Below, piece by piece: positions 1-15,420 of a stretch of 64,000 nucleotides of DNA. The DNA comes from Nemertoderma westbladi (Eukaryota; Xenacoelomorpha; Nemertodermatida; Nemertodermatidae), in NCBI GenBank assembly GCA_032718475.1, contig JAUCBJ010000359.1, forward strand, positions 23,004 through 87,003, given 5' to 3'. A program made the position numbers and the translations under genes. Position 1 is the stretch's first letter; each line of letters begins with the position of its first letter. The notes below the pieces were generated by a model, which ran no database searches, was not told the DNA's origin, and was given only the letters and a program-made list of their open reading frames with translations.

Positions 1-1779
1 AAATATTAGTAAAATAGAGAACGCTACCTATAATGGCAAAATATTAGTAAAATAGAAAACGCTACCTATAATGGCAAAATATTAGTAAAATAGAGAACGC
101 TACCTATAATGGCAAAATAATAGTAAAATAGAGAACGCTACCTATAAGGCAAAATATTAGTAAAATAAAGAATGCTACCTGTAATGGCAAAATATTAGTA
201 AATTAGAGAACGCTACCTATAATGGCAAAATATTAGTAAAATAGAGAACGCTACCTATAATGGCAAAATATTAGTAAAATAGAAAACGCTACCTATAATG
301 GGAAAATATTAGTAAAATAGAGAACGCTACCTGTAATGGCAAAATATTAGTAAAATAGAGAACGCTACCTATAATGGCAAAATATTAGTAAATTAGAGAA
401 CGCTACCTGTAATGGCAAAATATTAGTAAAATAGTGAACGCCATAGAATGGCAAAATATTAGTAAAATAGAGAACGCTACCTATAATGGGAAAATATTAG
501 TAAAATAGAGAACGCTACCTGTAATGGCAAAATAATAGTAAAATAGAGAACGCCATAGAATGGCAAAATATTCGTAAAATAGAGAACGCTACCTATAATG
601 GGAAAATATTAGTAAAATAGAGAACGCTACCTGTAATGGCAAAATATTAGTAAAATAGAGAACGCTACCTATAATGGCAAAATATTAGTAAATTAGAGAA
701 CGCTACCTGTAATGGCAAAATATTAGTAAAATAGAGAACGCCATAGAATGGCATAATATTCGTAAAATAGAGAACACTACCTATAATGGGAAAATATTAG
801 TAAAATAGAGAACGCTACCTGTAATGGCAAAATAATAGTAAAATAGAGAACGCCATAGAATGGCAAAATATTCGTAAAATAGAGAACGCTACCTATAATG
901 GGAAAATATTAGTAAAATAGAGAACGCTACCTGTAATGGCAAAATAATAGTAAAATAGAGAACGCCATAGAATGGCAAAATATTCGTAAAATAGAGAACG
1001 CTACCTATAATGGCAAAATAATAGTAAAATAGAGAACGCCATAGAATGGCAAAATATTAGTAAAATAGAGAACGCTACCTATAATGGCAAAATAATAGTA
1101 AAATAGAGAACGCCATAGAATGGCAAAATATTCGTAAAATAGAGAACGCTACCTATAATGGGAAAATATTAGTAAAATAGAGAACGCTACCTGTAATGGC
1201 AAAATAATAGTAAAATAGAGAACGCCATAGAATGGCAAAATATTCGTAAAATAGAGAACGCTACCTATAATGGGAAAATATTAGTGAAATAGAGAACGCT
1301 ACCTGTAATGGCAAAATAATAGTAAAATAGAGAACGCCATAGAATGGCAAAATATTCGTAAAATAGAGAACGCTACCTATAATGGGAAAATATTAGTAAA
1401 ATAGAGAACGCTACCTGTAATGGCAAAATATTAGTGAAATAGAGAACGCTACCTATAATGGCAAAATATTAGTAAATTAGAGAATGCTACCTATAATGGC
1501 AAAATATTAGTAAAATAGAGAACGCTACCTATAAGGCAAAATATTAGTAAATTAGAGAACGCTACCTATAATGGCAAAATATTAGTAAAATAGAGAACGC
1601 TACCTATAATGGCAAAATATTAGTAAAATAGAGAACGCTACCTATAATGGCAAAATAATAGTAAAATAGAGAACGCCATAGAATGGCAAAATATTCGTAA
1701 AATAGAGAACGCTACCTATAATGGGAAAATATTAGTAAAATAGAGAACGCTACCTGTAATGGCAAAATATTAGTAAAAT

Positions 1780-3255
1780 GGAGAACGCTACCTATAATGG
1801 CAAAATATTAGTAAATTAGAGAATGCTACTTATAATGGCAAAATATTAGTAAAATAGAGAACGCTACCTATAAGGCAAAATATTAGTAAATTAGAGAACG
1901 CTACCTATAATGGCAAAATATTAGTAAAATAGAGAACGCTACCTATAATGGGAAAATATTAGTAAAATAGAAAAAGCTACCTATAATGGGAAAATATTAG
2001 TAAAATAGAGAACGCTACCTATAATGGCAAAATATTAGTAAAATAGAAAACGCTACCTATAATGGCAAAATATTAGTAAAATAGAGAACGCTACCTATAA
2101 TGACAAAATATTAGTAAAATAGAGAACGCTACCTATAATGCAAAATATTAGTAAAATAGAGAACGCTACCTATAATGGCAAAATATTAGTAAAATAGAGA
2201 ACGCTACCTATAATGGCAAAATAATAGTAAAATAGAGAACGCTACCTATAATGGCAAAATATTAGTAAAATAGAATACGCTACCTATAATGGAAAAATAT
2301 TAGTAAAATAGAGAACGCTACCTATAATGGCAAAATAATAGTAAAATAGAGAACGCCATAGAATGGCAAAATATTCGTAAAATAGAGAACGCTACCTATA
2401 ATGGGAAAATATTAGTAAAATAGAGCACGCTACCTGTAATGGCAAAATATTAGTAAAATAGAGAACGCTACCTATAATGGCAAAATATTAGTAAATTAGA
2501 GAACGCTACCTATAATGGCAAAATATTAGTAAAATAGAGAACGCTACCTATAATGGCAAAATATTAGTAAAATAGAAAACGCTACCTATAATGGCAAAAT
2601 ATTAGTAAAATAGAGAACGCTACCTATAATGACAAAATATTAGTAAAATAGAGAACGCTACCTATAATGGCAAAATAATAGTAAAATAGAGAACGCTACC
2701 TATATTGGCAAAATATTAGTAAAATAGAAAACGCTACCTATAATGGAAAAATATTAGTAAAATAGAGAACGCTACCTATAATGGCAAAATAATAGTAAAA
2801 TAGAGAACGCCATAGAATGGCAAAATATTAGTAAAATAGAGAACGCTACCTATAATGGGAAAATATTAGTAAAATAGAGAACGCTACCTGTAATGGCAAA
2901 ATATTAGTAAAATAGAGAACACTACCTATAATGGCAAAATATTAGTAAATTAGAGAACGCTACCTATAATGGCAAAATATTAGTAAAATAGAGAACGCTA
3001 CCTATAATGGCAAAATATTAGTAAAATAGAAAACGCTACCTATAATGGCAAAATATTAGTAAAATAGAGAATGCTACCTATAATGACAAAATATTAGTAA
3101 AATAGAGAACGCTACCTATAATGGCAAAATAATAATAAAATAGAGAACGCTACCTATAATGGCAAAATATTAGTAAAATAGAAAACGCTACCTATAATGG
3201 AAAAATATTAGTAAAATAGAGAACGCTACCTATAATGGCAAAATAATAGTAAAAT
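1780..3255 (+). repeat. Higher-order satellite block, copy 1 of 2 (offset 7755)
   Basis: This block recurs at about 9535-11010 at a constant offset of 7755 bp. Rare variants fall at matching places in both copies: GAATGCTACTT (1825 and 9580), GAAAAAGCTAC (1970 and 9725), GAGCACGC (cacgc at 2426 and 10181) and AATAATAATAAAA (c before it at 3125 and 10880). The copies diverge after about 3256/11011, where one continues with CGCTACC and the other with CGCCATAG. Confidence 0.85.
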
Positions 3256-3469
3256 AGAGAACGCTACCTATAATAACAAAATATTAGTAAAATAGAAAAC
3301 GCTACCTATAATGGCAAAATATTAGTAAAATAGAGAACGCTACCTATAATGACAAAATATTAGTAAAATAGAGAACGCTACCTATAAGGCAAAATATTAG
3401 TAAAATAGAGAACGCTACCTATAATGGCAAAATATTAGTAAAATAGAGAATGCTACCTATAATGGCAAA

Positions 3470-4240
3470 ATATTAGTAAAATAGAGAACGCTACCTATAA
3501 TGACAAAATATTAGTAAAATAGAGAACGCTACCTATAAGGCAAAATAGTAGTAAAATAGAGAACGCTACCTATAAGGCAAAATATTAGTAAAATAGAGAA
3601 CGCTACCTATAATGGCAAAATATTAGTAAAATAGAGAATGCTACCTATAATGGCAAAATAATAGTAAAATAGAGAACGCTACCTATAAGGCAAAATATTA
3701 GTAAAATAAAGAACGCTACCTATAATGGCAAAATATTAGTAAAATAGAGAATGCTACCTATAATGGCAAAATAATAGTAAAATAGAGAATGCTACCTATA
3801 ATGGCAAAATATTAGTAAAATAGAGAACGCTACCTATAATGACAAAATATTAGTAAAATAGAGAACGCTACCTATAAGGCAAAATATTAGTAAAATAGAG
3901 AACGCTACCTATAATGGCAAAATATTAGTAAAATAGAGAATGCTACCTATAATGGCAAAATAATAGTAAAATAGAGAATGCTACCTATAATGGCAAAATA
4001 TTAGTAAAATAGAAAACGCTACCTATAATGGAAAAATTTTAGTAAAATAGAGAACGCTACCTACAATGGCAAAATAATAGTAAAATAGAGAACGCCATAG
4101 AATGGCAAAATATTCGTAAAATAGAGAACGCTACCTATAATGGGAAAATATTAGTAAAATAGAGAACGCTACCTGTAATGGCCAAATATTAGTAAAATAG
4201 AGAACGCTACCTATAATGGCAAAATATTAGTAAAATAGAG
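3470..4240 (+). repeat. Satellite block repeated 2761 bp downstream
   Basis: The rare variants GTAAAATAAAGAACG (3701) and GAAAAATTTTAG (4031) recur at 6462 and 6792, both 2761 bp away. The block is thus repeated at about 6231-7000. A one-base shift near 3560 shows a small indel in one copy. Confidence 0.7.
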
Positions 4241-4741
4241 AACGCCACCTATAATGGCAAAATATTAGTAAAATAGAAAACGCTACCTATAATGGCAAAA
4301 TATTAGTAAAATAGAGAACGCTACCTATAATGACAAAATATTAGTAAAATAGAGAACGCTACCTATAAGGCAAAATATTAGTAAAATAGAGAATGCTACC
4401 TGTAATGGCAAAATATTAGTAAATTAGAGAACGCTACCCATAATGGCAAAATATTAGTAAAATAGAGAACGCTACCTATAATGGCAAAATATTAGTAAAA
4501 TAGAGAATGCTACCTATAATGGCAAAATATTAGTAAATTAGAGAACGCTACCTGTAATGGCAAAATATTAGTAAAATAGTGAACGCTACCTATAATGGCA
4601 AAATATTAGTAAAATAGTGAACGCTACCTATAATGGCAAAATATTAGTAAAATAGTGAACGCTACCTATAATGGCAAAACATTAGTAAAATAGAGAACGC
4701 TACCTATAATGGCAAAATATTAGTAAAATAGAAAACGCTAC

Positions 4742-6240
4742 CTACAATGGCAAAATAATAGTAAAATAGAGAACGCCATAGAATGGCAAAATATTCGTAA
4801 AATAGAGAACGCTACCTATAATGGGAAAATATTAGTAAAATAGAGAACGCTACCTGTAATGGCAAAATATTAGTAAAATAGAGAACGCTACCTATAATGG
4901 CAAAATATTAGTAAATTAGAGAACGCTACCTATAATGGCAAAATATTAGTAAAATAGAGAACGCTACCTATAATGGCAAAATATTAGTAAAATAGAAAAC
5001 GCTACCTATAATGGCAAAATATTAGTAAAATAGAGAACGCTACCTATAATGGCAAAATATTAGTAAAATAGAAAACGCTACCTATAATGGCAAAATATTA
5101 GTAAAATAGAGAACGCTACCTATAATGACAAAATATTAGTAAAATAGAGAACGCTACCTATAAGGCAAAATATTAGTAAAATAGAGAATGCTACCTGTAA
5201 TGGCAAAATATTAGTAAATTAGAGAACGCTACCTATAATGGCAAAATATTAGTAAAATAGAGAACGCTACCTATAATGGCAAAATATTAGTAAAATAGAA
5301 AACGCTACCTATAATGGGAAAATATTAGTAAAATAGAGAACGCTACCTGTAATGGCAAAATATTAGTAAAATAGAGAACGCTACCTATAATGGCAAAATA
5401 TTAGTAAATTAGAGAACGCTACCTGTAATGGCAAAATATTAGTAAAATAGTGAACGCTACCTATAATGGCAAAATATTAGTAAAATAGAGAACGCTACCT
5501 ATAATGGCAAAATATTAGTAAAATAGAGAACGCCACCTATAATGGCAAAATATTAGTAAAATAGAAAACGCTACCTATAATGGCAAAATATTAGTAAAAT
5601 AGAGAACGCTACCTATAATGACAAAATATTAGTAAAATAGAGAACGCTACCTATAAGGCAAAATATTAGTAAAATAGAGAATGCTACCTGTAATGGCAAA
5701 ATATTAGTAAATTAGAGAACGCTACCTATAATGGCAAAATATTAGTAAAATAGAGAACGCTACCTATAATGGCAAAATATTAGTAAAATAGAGAATGCTA
5801 CCTATAATGGCAAAATATTAGTAAATTAGAGAACGCTACCTGTAATGGCAAAATATTAGTAAAATAGTGAACGCTACCTATAATGGCAAAATATTAGTAA
5901 AATAGTGAACGCTACCTATAATGGCAAAATAATAGTAAAATAGAGAACGCTACCTATAATGGCAAAATATTAGTAAAATAGAAAACGCTACCTATAATGG
6001 AAAAATATTAGTAAAATAGAGAACGCTACCTATAATGGCAAAATAATAGTAAAATAGAGAACGCCATAGAATGGCAAAATATTCGTAAAATAGAGAACGC
6101 TACCTATAAGGCAAAATATTAGTAAAATAGAGAATGCTACCTGTAATGGCAAAATATTAGTAAATTAGAGAACGCTACCTATAATGGCAAAATATTAGTA
6201 AATTAGAGAATGCTACTTATAATGGCAAAATATTAGTAAA
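4742..6240 (+). repeat. Higher-order satellite block, copy 1 of 3 (offsets 3368, 3290)
   Basis: This block of about 1.5 kb begins near the rare variant CTACAATGG and contains CGCCACC at 5531. It is repeated at 8110-9608 (offset 3368) and at 11399-12560 (a further 3290). The marker GAATGCTACTT at 6212 matches 9580 at the same 3368 offset. A shorter related stretch also starts with CTACAATGG at about 6831. Confidence 0.8.
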
Positions 6241-8109
6241 ATAGAGAACGCTACCTATAATGACAAAATATTAGTAAAATAGAGAACGCTACCTATAAGG
6301 CAAAATATTAGTAAAATAGAGAACGCTACCTATAATGGCAAAATATTAGTAAAATAGAGAACGCTACCTATAATGGCAAAATATTAGTAAAATAGAGAAT
6401 GCTACCTATAATGGCAAAATAATAGTAAAATAGAGAACGCTACCTATAAGGCAAAATATTAGTAAAATAAAGAACGCTACCTATAATGGCAAAATATTAG
6501 TGAAATAGAGAATGCTACCTATAATGGCAAAATAATAGTAAAATAGAGAATGCTACCTATAATGGCAAAATATTAGTAAAATAGAGAACGCTACCTATAA
6601 TGACAAAATATTAGTAAAATAGAGAACGCTACCTATAAGGCAAAATATTAGTAAAATAGAGAACGCTACCTATAATGGCAAAATATTAGTAAAATAGAGA
6701 ATGCTACCTATAATGGCAAAATAATAGTAAAATAGAGAATGCTACCTATAATGGCAAAATATTAGTAAAATAGAAAACGCTACCTATAATGGAAAAATTT
6801 TAGTAAAATAGAGAACGCTACCTACAATGGCAAAATAATAGTAAAATAGAGAACGCCATAGAATGGCAAAATATTCGTAAAATAGAGAACGCTACCTATA
6901 ATGGGAAAATATTAGTAAAATAGAGAACGCTACCTGTAATGGCAAAATATTAGTAAAATAGAGAACGCTACCTATAATGGCAAAATATTAGTAAATTAGA
7001 GAACGCTACCTATAATGGCAAAATATTAGTAAAATAGAGAACGCTACCTATAATGGCAAAATATTAGTAAAATAGAAAACGCTACCTATAATGGCAAAAT
7101 ATTAGTAAAATAGAGAACGCTACCTATAATGGCAAAATATTAGTAAAATAGAAAACGCTACCTATAATGGCAAAATATTAGTAAAATAGAGAACGCTACC
7201 TATAATGACAAAATATTAGTAAAATAGAGAACGCTACCTATAAGGCAAAATATTAGTAAAATAGAGAATGCTACCTGTAATGGCAAAATATTAGTAAATT
7301 AGAGAACGCTACCTATAATGGCAAAATATTAGTAAAATAGAGAACGCTACCTATAATGGCAAAATATTAGTAAAATAGAAAACGCTACCTATAATGGCAA
7401 AATATTAGTAAAATAGAGAACGCTACCTGTAATGGCAAAATATTAGTAAAATAGAGAACGCTACCTATAATGGCAAAATATTAGTAAAATAGAGAACGCT
7501 ACCTGTAATGGCAAAATATTAGTAAAATAGAGAACGCTACCTATAATGGCAAAATATTAGTAAAATAGAGAACGCTACCTATAATGGCAAAATATTAGTA
7601 AAATAGAGAACGCTACCTATAATGGCAAAATATTAGTAAAATAGAAAACGCTACCTATAATGGCAAAATATTAGTAAAATAGAGAACGCTACCTATAATG
7701 GCAAAATATTAGTAAAATAGAGAACGCTACCTATAATGGCAAAATATTAGTAAAATAGAGAATGCTACCTGTAATGGCAAAATATTAGTAAATTAGAGAA
7801 CGCTACCTATAATGGCAAAATATTAGTAAAATAGAGAACGCTACCTATAATGGCAAAATATTAGTAAAATAGAGAACGCTACCTATAATGGCAAAATATT
7901 AGTAAATTAGAGAACGCTACCTGTAATGGCAAAATATTAGTAAAATAGTGAACGCTACCTATAATGGCAAAATATTAGTAAAATAGTGAACGCTACCTAT
8001 AATGGCAAAATATTAGTAAAATAGAGAACGCTACCTATAATGGCAAAATATTAGTAAAATAGAGAACGCTACCTATAATGGCAAAATATTAGTAAAATAG
8101 AAAACGCCA

Positions 8110-9608
8110 CCTACAATGGCAAAATAATAGTAAAATAGAGAACGCCATAGAATGGCAAAATATTCGTAAAATAGAGAACGCTACCTATAATGGGAAAATA
8201 TTAGAAAATAGAGAACGCTACCTGTAATGGCAAAATATTAGTAAAATAGAGAACGCTACCTATAATGGCAAAATATTAGTAAATTAGAGAACGCTACCTA
8301 TAATGGCAAAATATTAGTAAAATAGAGAACGCTACCTATAATGGCAAAATATTAGTAAAATAGAAAACGCTACCTATAATGGCAAAATATTAGTAAAATA
8401 GAGAACGCTACCTATAATGGCAAAATATTAGTAAAATAGAAAACGCTACCTATAATGGCAAAATATTAGTAAAATAGAGAACGCTACCTATAATGACAAA
8501 ATATTAGTAAAATAGAGAACGCTACCTATAAGGCAAAATATTAGTAAAATAGAGAATGCTACCTGTAATGGCAAAATATTAGTAAATTAGAGAACGCTAC
8601 CTATAATGGCAAAATATTAGTAAAATAGAGAACGCTACCTATAATGGCAAAATATTAGTAAAATAGAAAACGCTACCTATAATGGGAAAATATTAGTAAA
8701 ATAGAGAACGCTACCTGTAATGGCAAAATATTAGTAAAATAGAGAACGCTACCTATAATGGCAAAATATTAGTAAATTAGAGAACGCTACCTGTAATGGC
8801 AAAATATTAGTAAAATAGTGAACGCTACCTATAATGGCAAAATATTAGTAAAATAGAGAACGCTACCTATAATGGCAAAATATTAGTAAAATAGAGAACG
8901 CCACCTATAATGGCAAAATATTAGTAAAATAGAAAACGCTACCTATAATGGCAAAATATTAGTAAAATAGAGAACGCTACCTATAATGACAAAATATTAG
9001 TAAAATAGAGAACGCTACCTATAAGGCAAAATATTAGTAAAATAGAGAATGCTACCTGTAATGGCAAAATATTAGTAAATTAGAGAACGCTACCTATAAT
9101 GGCAAAATATTAGTAAAATAGAGAACGCTACCTATAATGGCAAAATATTAGTAAAATAGAGAATGCTACCTATAATGGCAAAATATTAGTAAATTAGAGA
9201 ACGCTACCTGTAATGGCAAAATATTAGTAAAATAGTGAACGCTACCTATAATGGCAAAATATTAGTAAAATAGTGAACGCTACCTATAATGGCAAAATAA
9301 TAGTAAAATAGAGAACGCTACCTATAATGGCAAAATATTAGTAAAATAGAAAACGCTACCTATAATGGCAAAATATTAGTAAAATAGAGAACGCTACCTA
9401 TAATGGCAAAATAATAGTAAAATAGAGAACGCCATAGAATGGCAAAATATTCGTAAAATAGAGAACGCTACCTATAAGGCAAAATATTAGTAAAATAGAG
9501 AATGCTACCTGTAATGGCAAAATATTAGTAAATTAGAGAACGCTACCTATAATGGCAAAATATTAGTAAATTAGAGAATGCTACTTATAATGGCAAAATA
9601 TTAGTAAA
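8110..9608 (+). repeat. Higher-order satellite block, copy 2 of 3
   Basis: Copy of 4742-6240. CTACAATGG lies near 8111, CGCCACC at 8899 and GAATGCTACTT at 9580, each 3368 bp after its counterpart. Its right part runs into the start of the 7755-offset duplicate, so the two block systems are overlapping and nested. Confidence 0.8.
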
Positions 9609-11010
9609 ATAGAGAACGCTACCTATAAGGCAAAATATTAGTAAATTAGAGAACGCTACCTATAATGGCAAAATATTAGTAAAATAGAGAACGCTACCTA
9701 TAATGGGAAAATATTAGTAAAATAGAAAAAGCTACCTATAATGGGAAAATATTAGTAAAATAGAGAACGCTACCTATAATGGCAAAATATTAGTAAAATA
9801 GAAAACGCTACCTATAATGGCAAAATATTAGTAAAATAGAGAACGCTACCTATAATGACAAAATATTAGTAAAATAGAGAACGCTACCTATAATGCAAAA
9901 TATTAGTAAAATAGAGAACGCTACCTATAATGGCAAAATATTAGTAAAATAGAGAACGCTACCTATAATGGCAAAATAATAGTAAAATAGAGAACGCTAC
10001 CTATAATGGCAAAATATTAGTAAAATAGAAAACGCTACCTATAATGGAAAAATATTAGTAAAATAGAGAACGCTACCTATAATGGCAAAATAATAGTAAA
10101 ATAGAGAACGCCATAGAATGGCAAAATATTCGTAAAATAGAGAACGCTACCTATAATGGGAAAATATTAGTAAAATAGAGCACGCTACCTGTAATGGCAA
10201 AATATTAGTAAAATAGAGAACGCTACCTATAATGGCAAAATATTAGTAAATTAGAGAACGCTACCTATAATGGCAAAATATTAGTAAAATAGAGAACGCT
10301 ACCTATAATGGCAAAATATTAGTAAAATAGAAAACGCTACCTATAATGGCAAAATATTAGTAAAATAGAGAACGCTACCTATAATGACAAAATATTAGTA
10401 AAATAGAGAACGCTACCTATAATGGCAAAATAATAGTAAAATAGAGAACGCTACCTATAATGGCAAAATATTAGTAAAATAGAAAACGCTACCTATAATG
10501 GAAAAATATTAGTAAAATAGAGAACGCTACCTATAATGGCAAAATAATAGTAAAATAGAGAACGCCATAGAATGGCAAAATATTAGTAAAATAGAGAACG
10601 CTACCTATAATGGGAAAATATTAGTAAAATAGAGAACGCTACCTGTAATGGCAAAATATTAGTAAAATAGAGAACACTACCTATAATGGCAAAATATTAG
10701 TAAATTAGAGAACGCTACCTATAATGGCAAAATATTAGTAAAATAGAGAACGCTACCTATAATGGCAAAATATTAGTAAAATAGAAAACGCTACCTATAA
10801 TGGCAAAATATTAGTAAAATAGAGAATGCTACCTATAATGACAAAATATTAGTAAAATAGAGAACGCTACCTATAATGGCAAAATAATAATAAAATAGAG
10901 AACGCTACCTATAATGGCAAAATATTAGTAAAATAGAAAACGCTACCTATAATGGAAAAATATTAGTAAAATAGAGAACGCTACCTATAATGGCAAAATA
11001 ATAGTAAAAT
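9535..11010 (+). repeat. Higher-order satellite block, copy 2 of 2 (offset 7755)
   Basis: Second copy of the block at about 1780-3255. The offset stays exactly 7755 bp at four separate rare variants, so the copies differ mostly by substitutions and carry no net length change between those markers. This indicates a fairly recent block duplication rather than independent monomer turnover. Confidence 0.85.
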
Positions 11011-11398
11011 AGAGAACGCCATAGAATGGCAAAATATTCGTAAAATAGAGAACGCTACCTATAATGGGAAAATATTAGTAAAATAGAGAACGCTACCTAT
11101 AATGGCAAAATATTAGTAAAATAGAAAACGCTACCTATAATGGCAAAATATTAGTAAAATAGAGAACGCTACCTATAATGACAAAATATTAGTAAAATAG
11201 AGAACGCTACCTATAAGGCAAAATATTAGTAAAATAGAGAACGCTACCTATAATGGCAAAATATTAGTAAAATAGAGAATGCTACCTATAATGGCAAAAT
11301 AATAGTAAAATAGAGAACGCTACCTATAATGGCAAAATATTAGTAAAATAGAAAACGCTACCTATAATGGAAAAATATTAGTAAAATAGAGAACGCTA

Positions 11399-12560
11399 CC
11401 TACAATGGCAAAATAATAGTAAAATAGAGAACGCCATAGAATGGCAAAATATTCGTAAAATAGAGAACGCTACCTATAATGGGAAAATATTAGTAAAATA
11501 GAGAACGCTACCTGTAATGGCAAAATATTAGTAAAATAGAGAACGCTACCTATAATGGCAAAATATTAGTAAATTAGAGAACGCTACCTATAATGGCAAA
11601 ATATTAGTAAAATAGAGAACGCTACCTATAATGGCAAAATATTAGTAAAATAGAAAACGCTACCTATAATGGCAAAATATTAGTAAAATAGAGAACGCTA
11701 CCTATAATGGCAAAATATTAGTAAAATAGAAAACGCTACCTATAATGGCAAAATATTAGTAAAATAGAGAACGCTACCTATAATGACAAAATATTAGTAA
11801 AATAGAGAACGCTACCTATAAGGCAAAATATTAGTAAAATAGAGAATGCTACCTGTAATGGCAAAATATTAGTAAATTAGAGAACGCTACCTATAATGGC
11901 AAAATATTAGTAAAATAGAGAACGCTACCTATAATGGCAAAATATTAGTAAAATAGAAAACGCTACCTATAATGGGAAAATATTAGTAAAATAGAGAACG
12001 CTACCTGTAATGGCAAAATATTAGTAAAATAGAGAACGCTACCTATAATGGCAAAATATTAGTAAATTAGAGAACGCTACCTGTAATGGCAAAATATTAG
12101 TAAAATAGTGAACGCTACCTATAATGGCAAAATATTAGTAAAATAGAGAACGCTACCTATAATGGCAAAATATTAGTAAAATAGAGAACGCCACCTATAA
12201 TGGCAAAATATTAGTAAAATAGAAAACGCTACCTATAATGGCAAAATATTAGTAAAATAGAGAACGCTACCTATAATGACAAAATATTAGTAAAATAGAG
12301 AACGCTACCTATAAGGCAAAATATTAGTAAAATAGAGAATGCTACCTGTAATGGCAAAATATTAGTAAATTAGAGAACGCTACCTATAATGGCAAAATAT
12401 TAGTAAAATAGAGAACGCTACCTATAATGGCAAAATATTAGTAAAATAGAGAATGCTACCTATAATGGCAAAATATTAGTAAATTAGAGAACGCTACCTG
12501 TAATGGCAAAATATTAGTAAAATAGTGAACGCTACCTATAATGGCAAAATATTAGTAAAA
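11399..12560 (+). repeat. Higher-order satellite block, copy 3 of 3
   Basis: Copy of the block at 8110, shifted by 3290 bp: CTACAATGG lies near 11399 and CGCCACC at 12189. The copy ends earlier than the others, around 12560, where different monomer variants take over. Confidence 0.75.
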
Positions 12561-15100
12561 TAGTGAACGCTACCTATAATGGCAAAATATTAGTAAAATA
12601 GAGAACGCTACCTATAATGGCAAAATATTAGTAAAATAGAAAACGCTACCTATAATGGCAAAATATTAGTAAAATAGAGAACGCTACCTATAATGACAAA
12701 ATATTAGTAAAATAGAGAAAGCTACCTACCTATAAGGCAAAATATTAGTAAAATAGAGAATGCTACCTGTAATGGCAAAATATTAGTAAAATAGAGAACG
12801 CTACCTATAATGGGAAAATATTAGTAAAATAGAGAACGCTACCTATAATGGCAAAATAATAGTAAATTAGAGAACGCCATAGAATGGCAAAATATTCGTA
12901 AAATAGAGAACGCTACCTATAATGGGAAAATATTAGTAAAATATAGAACGCTACCTATAATGGCAAAATATTAGTAAAATAGAAAACGCTACCTATAATG
13001 GCAAAATATTAGTAAAATAGAGAATGCTACCTATAATGACAAAATATTAGTAAAATAGAGAACGCTACCTATAAGGCAAAATATTAGTAAAATAGAGAAC
13101 GCTACCTATAATGGCAAAATATTAGTAAAATAGAAAACGCTACCTATAATGGCAAAATAATAGTAAAATAGAGAATGCTACCTATAATGGCAAAATATTA
13201 GTAAAATAGAAAACGCTACCTATAATGGAAAAATATTAGTAAAATAGAGAACGCTACCTATAATGGCAAAATAATAGTAAAATAGAGAACGCCATAGAAT
13301 GGCAAAATATTCGTAAAATAGAGAACGCTACCTATAATGGGAAAATATTAGTAAAATAGAGAACGCTACCTGTAATGGCAAAATATTAGTAAAATAGAGA
13401 ACGCTACCTATAATGGCAAAATATTAGTAAATTAGAGAACGCTACCTATAATGGCAAAATATTAGTAAAATAGAGAACGCTACCTATAATGGCAAAATAT
13501 TAGTAAAATAGAAAACGCTACCTATAATGGCAAAATATTAGTAAAATAGAGAACGCTACCTATAATGGCAAAATATTAGTAAAATAGAAAACGCTACCTA
13601 TAATGGCAAAATATTAGTAAAATAGAGAACGCTACCTATAATGACAAAATATTAGTAAAATAGAGAACGCTACCTATAAGGCAAAATATTAGTAAAATAG
13701 AGAATGCTACCTGTAATGGCAAAATATTAGTAAATTAGAGAACGCTACCTATAATGGCAAAATATTAGTAAAATAGAGAACGCTACCTATAATGGCAAAA
13801 TATTAGTAAAATAGAAAACGCTACCTATAATGGGAAAATATTAGTAAAATAGAGAACGCTACCTGTAATGGCAAAATATTAGTAAAATAGAGAACGCTAC
13901 CTATAATGGCAAAATATTAGTAAATAAGAGAACGCTACCTGTAATGGCAAAATATTAGTAAAATAGTGAACGCTACCTATAATGGCAAAATATTAGTAAA
14001 ATAGAGAACGCTACCTATAATGGCAAAATATTAGTAAAATAGAGAACGCTACCTATAATGGCAAAATATTAGTAAAATAGAAAACGCTACCTATAATGGC
14101 AAAATATTAGTAAAATAGAGAACGCTACCTATAATGACAAAATATTAGTAAAATAGAGAACGCTACCTATAAGGCAAAATATTAGTAAAATAGAGAATGC
14201 TACCTGTAATGGCAAAATATTAGTAAATTAGAGAACGCTACCTATAATGGCAAAATATTAGTAAAATAGAGAACGCTACCTATAATGGCAAAATATTAGT
14301 AAAATAGAGAACGCTACCTATAATGGCAAAATATTAGTAAAATAGAGAACGCTACCTGTAATGGCAAAATATTAGTAAAATAGAGAACGCTACCTATAAT
14401 GGCAAAATATTAGTAAAATAGAGAACGCTACCTATAATGGCAAAATATTAGTAAAATAGAGAACGCTACCTATAATGGCAAAATATTAGTAAAATAGAGA
14501 ACGCTACCTATAATGGCAAAATATTAGTAAAATAGAGAACGCTACCTATAATGGCAAAATATTAGTAAAATAGAGAAAGCTACCTATAAGGCAAAATATT
14601 AGTAAAATAGAGAATGCTACCTGTAATGGCAAAATATTAGTAAAATAGAGAACGCTACCTATAATGGGAAAATATTAGTAAAATAGAGAACGCTACCTAT
14701 AATGGCAAAATAATAGTAAAATAGAGAACACTATATAATGGCAAAATATTAGTAAAATAGAGAACGCTACCTATAATGGCAAAATATTAGTAAAATAGAG
14801 AACGCTACCTATAATGGCAAAATATTAGTAAAATAGAGAATGCTACCTATAATGGCAAAATATTAGTAAAATAGAGAACGCTACCTATAATGGCAAAATA
14901 TTAGTAAAATAGAGAACGCTACCTATAAGGCAAAATATTAGTAAAATAGAGAACGCTACCTATAATGGCAAAATATTAGTAAAATAGAGAACGCTACCTA
15001 TAATGGCAAAATATTAGTAAAATAGAGAACGCTACCTATAATGGCAAAATATTAGTAAAATAGAGAACGCTACCTATAATGGGAAAATATTAGTAAAATA

Positions 15101-15420
15101 GAAAAAGCTACCTATAATGGGAAAATATTAGTAAAATAGAGAACGCTACCTATAATGGGAAAATAATAGTAAAATAGAGAACGCTACCTATAATGGGAAA
15201 ATATTAGTAAAATAGAAAAAGCTACCTATAATGGCAAAATATTAGTAAAATAGAGAATGCTACCTATAATGGCAAAATATTAGTAAAATAGAGAACGCTA
15301 CCTATAATGGGAAAATATTAGTAAAATAGAAAAAGCTACCTATAATGGGAAAATATTAGTAAAATAGAGAACGCTACCTATAATGGGAAAATAATAGTAA
15401 AATAGAGAACGCTATAGAAT
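15101..15420 (+). repeat. 114-bp trimer higher-order repeat (GAAAAAGC marker)
   Basis: The variant GAAAAAGC occurs at 15101, 15215 and 15329, spaced exactly 114 bp (three monomers). The same arrangement returns at 20073, 20187 and 20301, also 114 bp apart. A shorter version lies near 18707 and 18819. This is a classic trimeric higher-order unit inside the otherwise plain part of the array. Confidence 0.8.
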
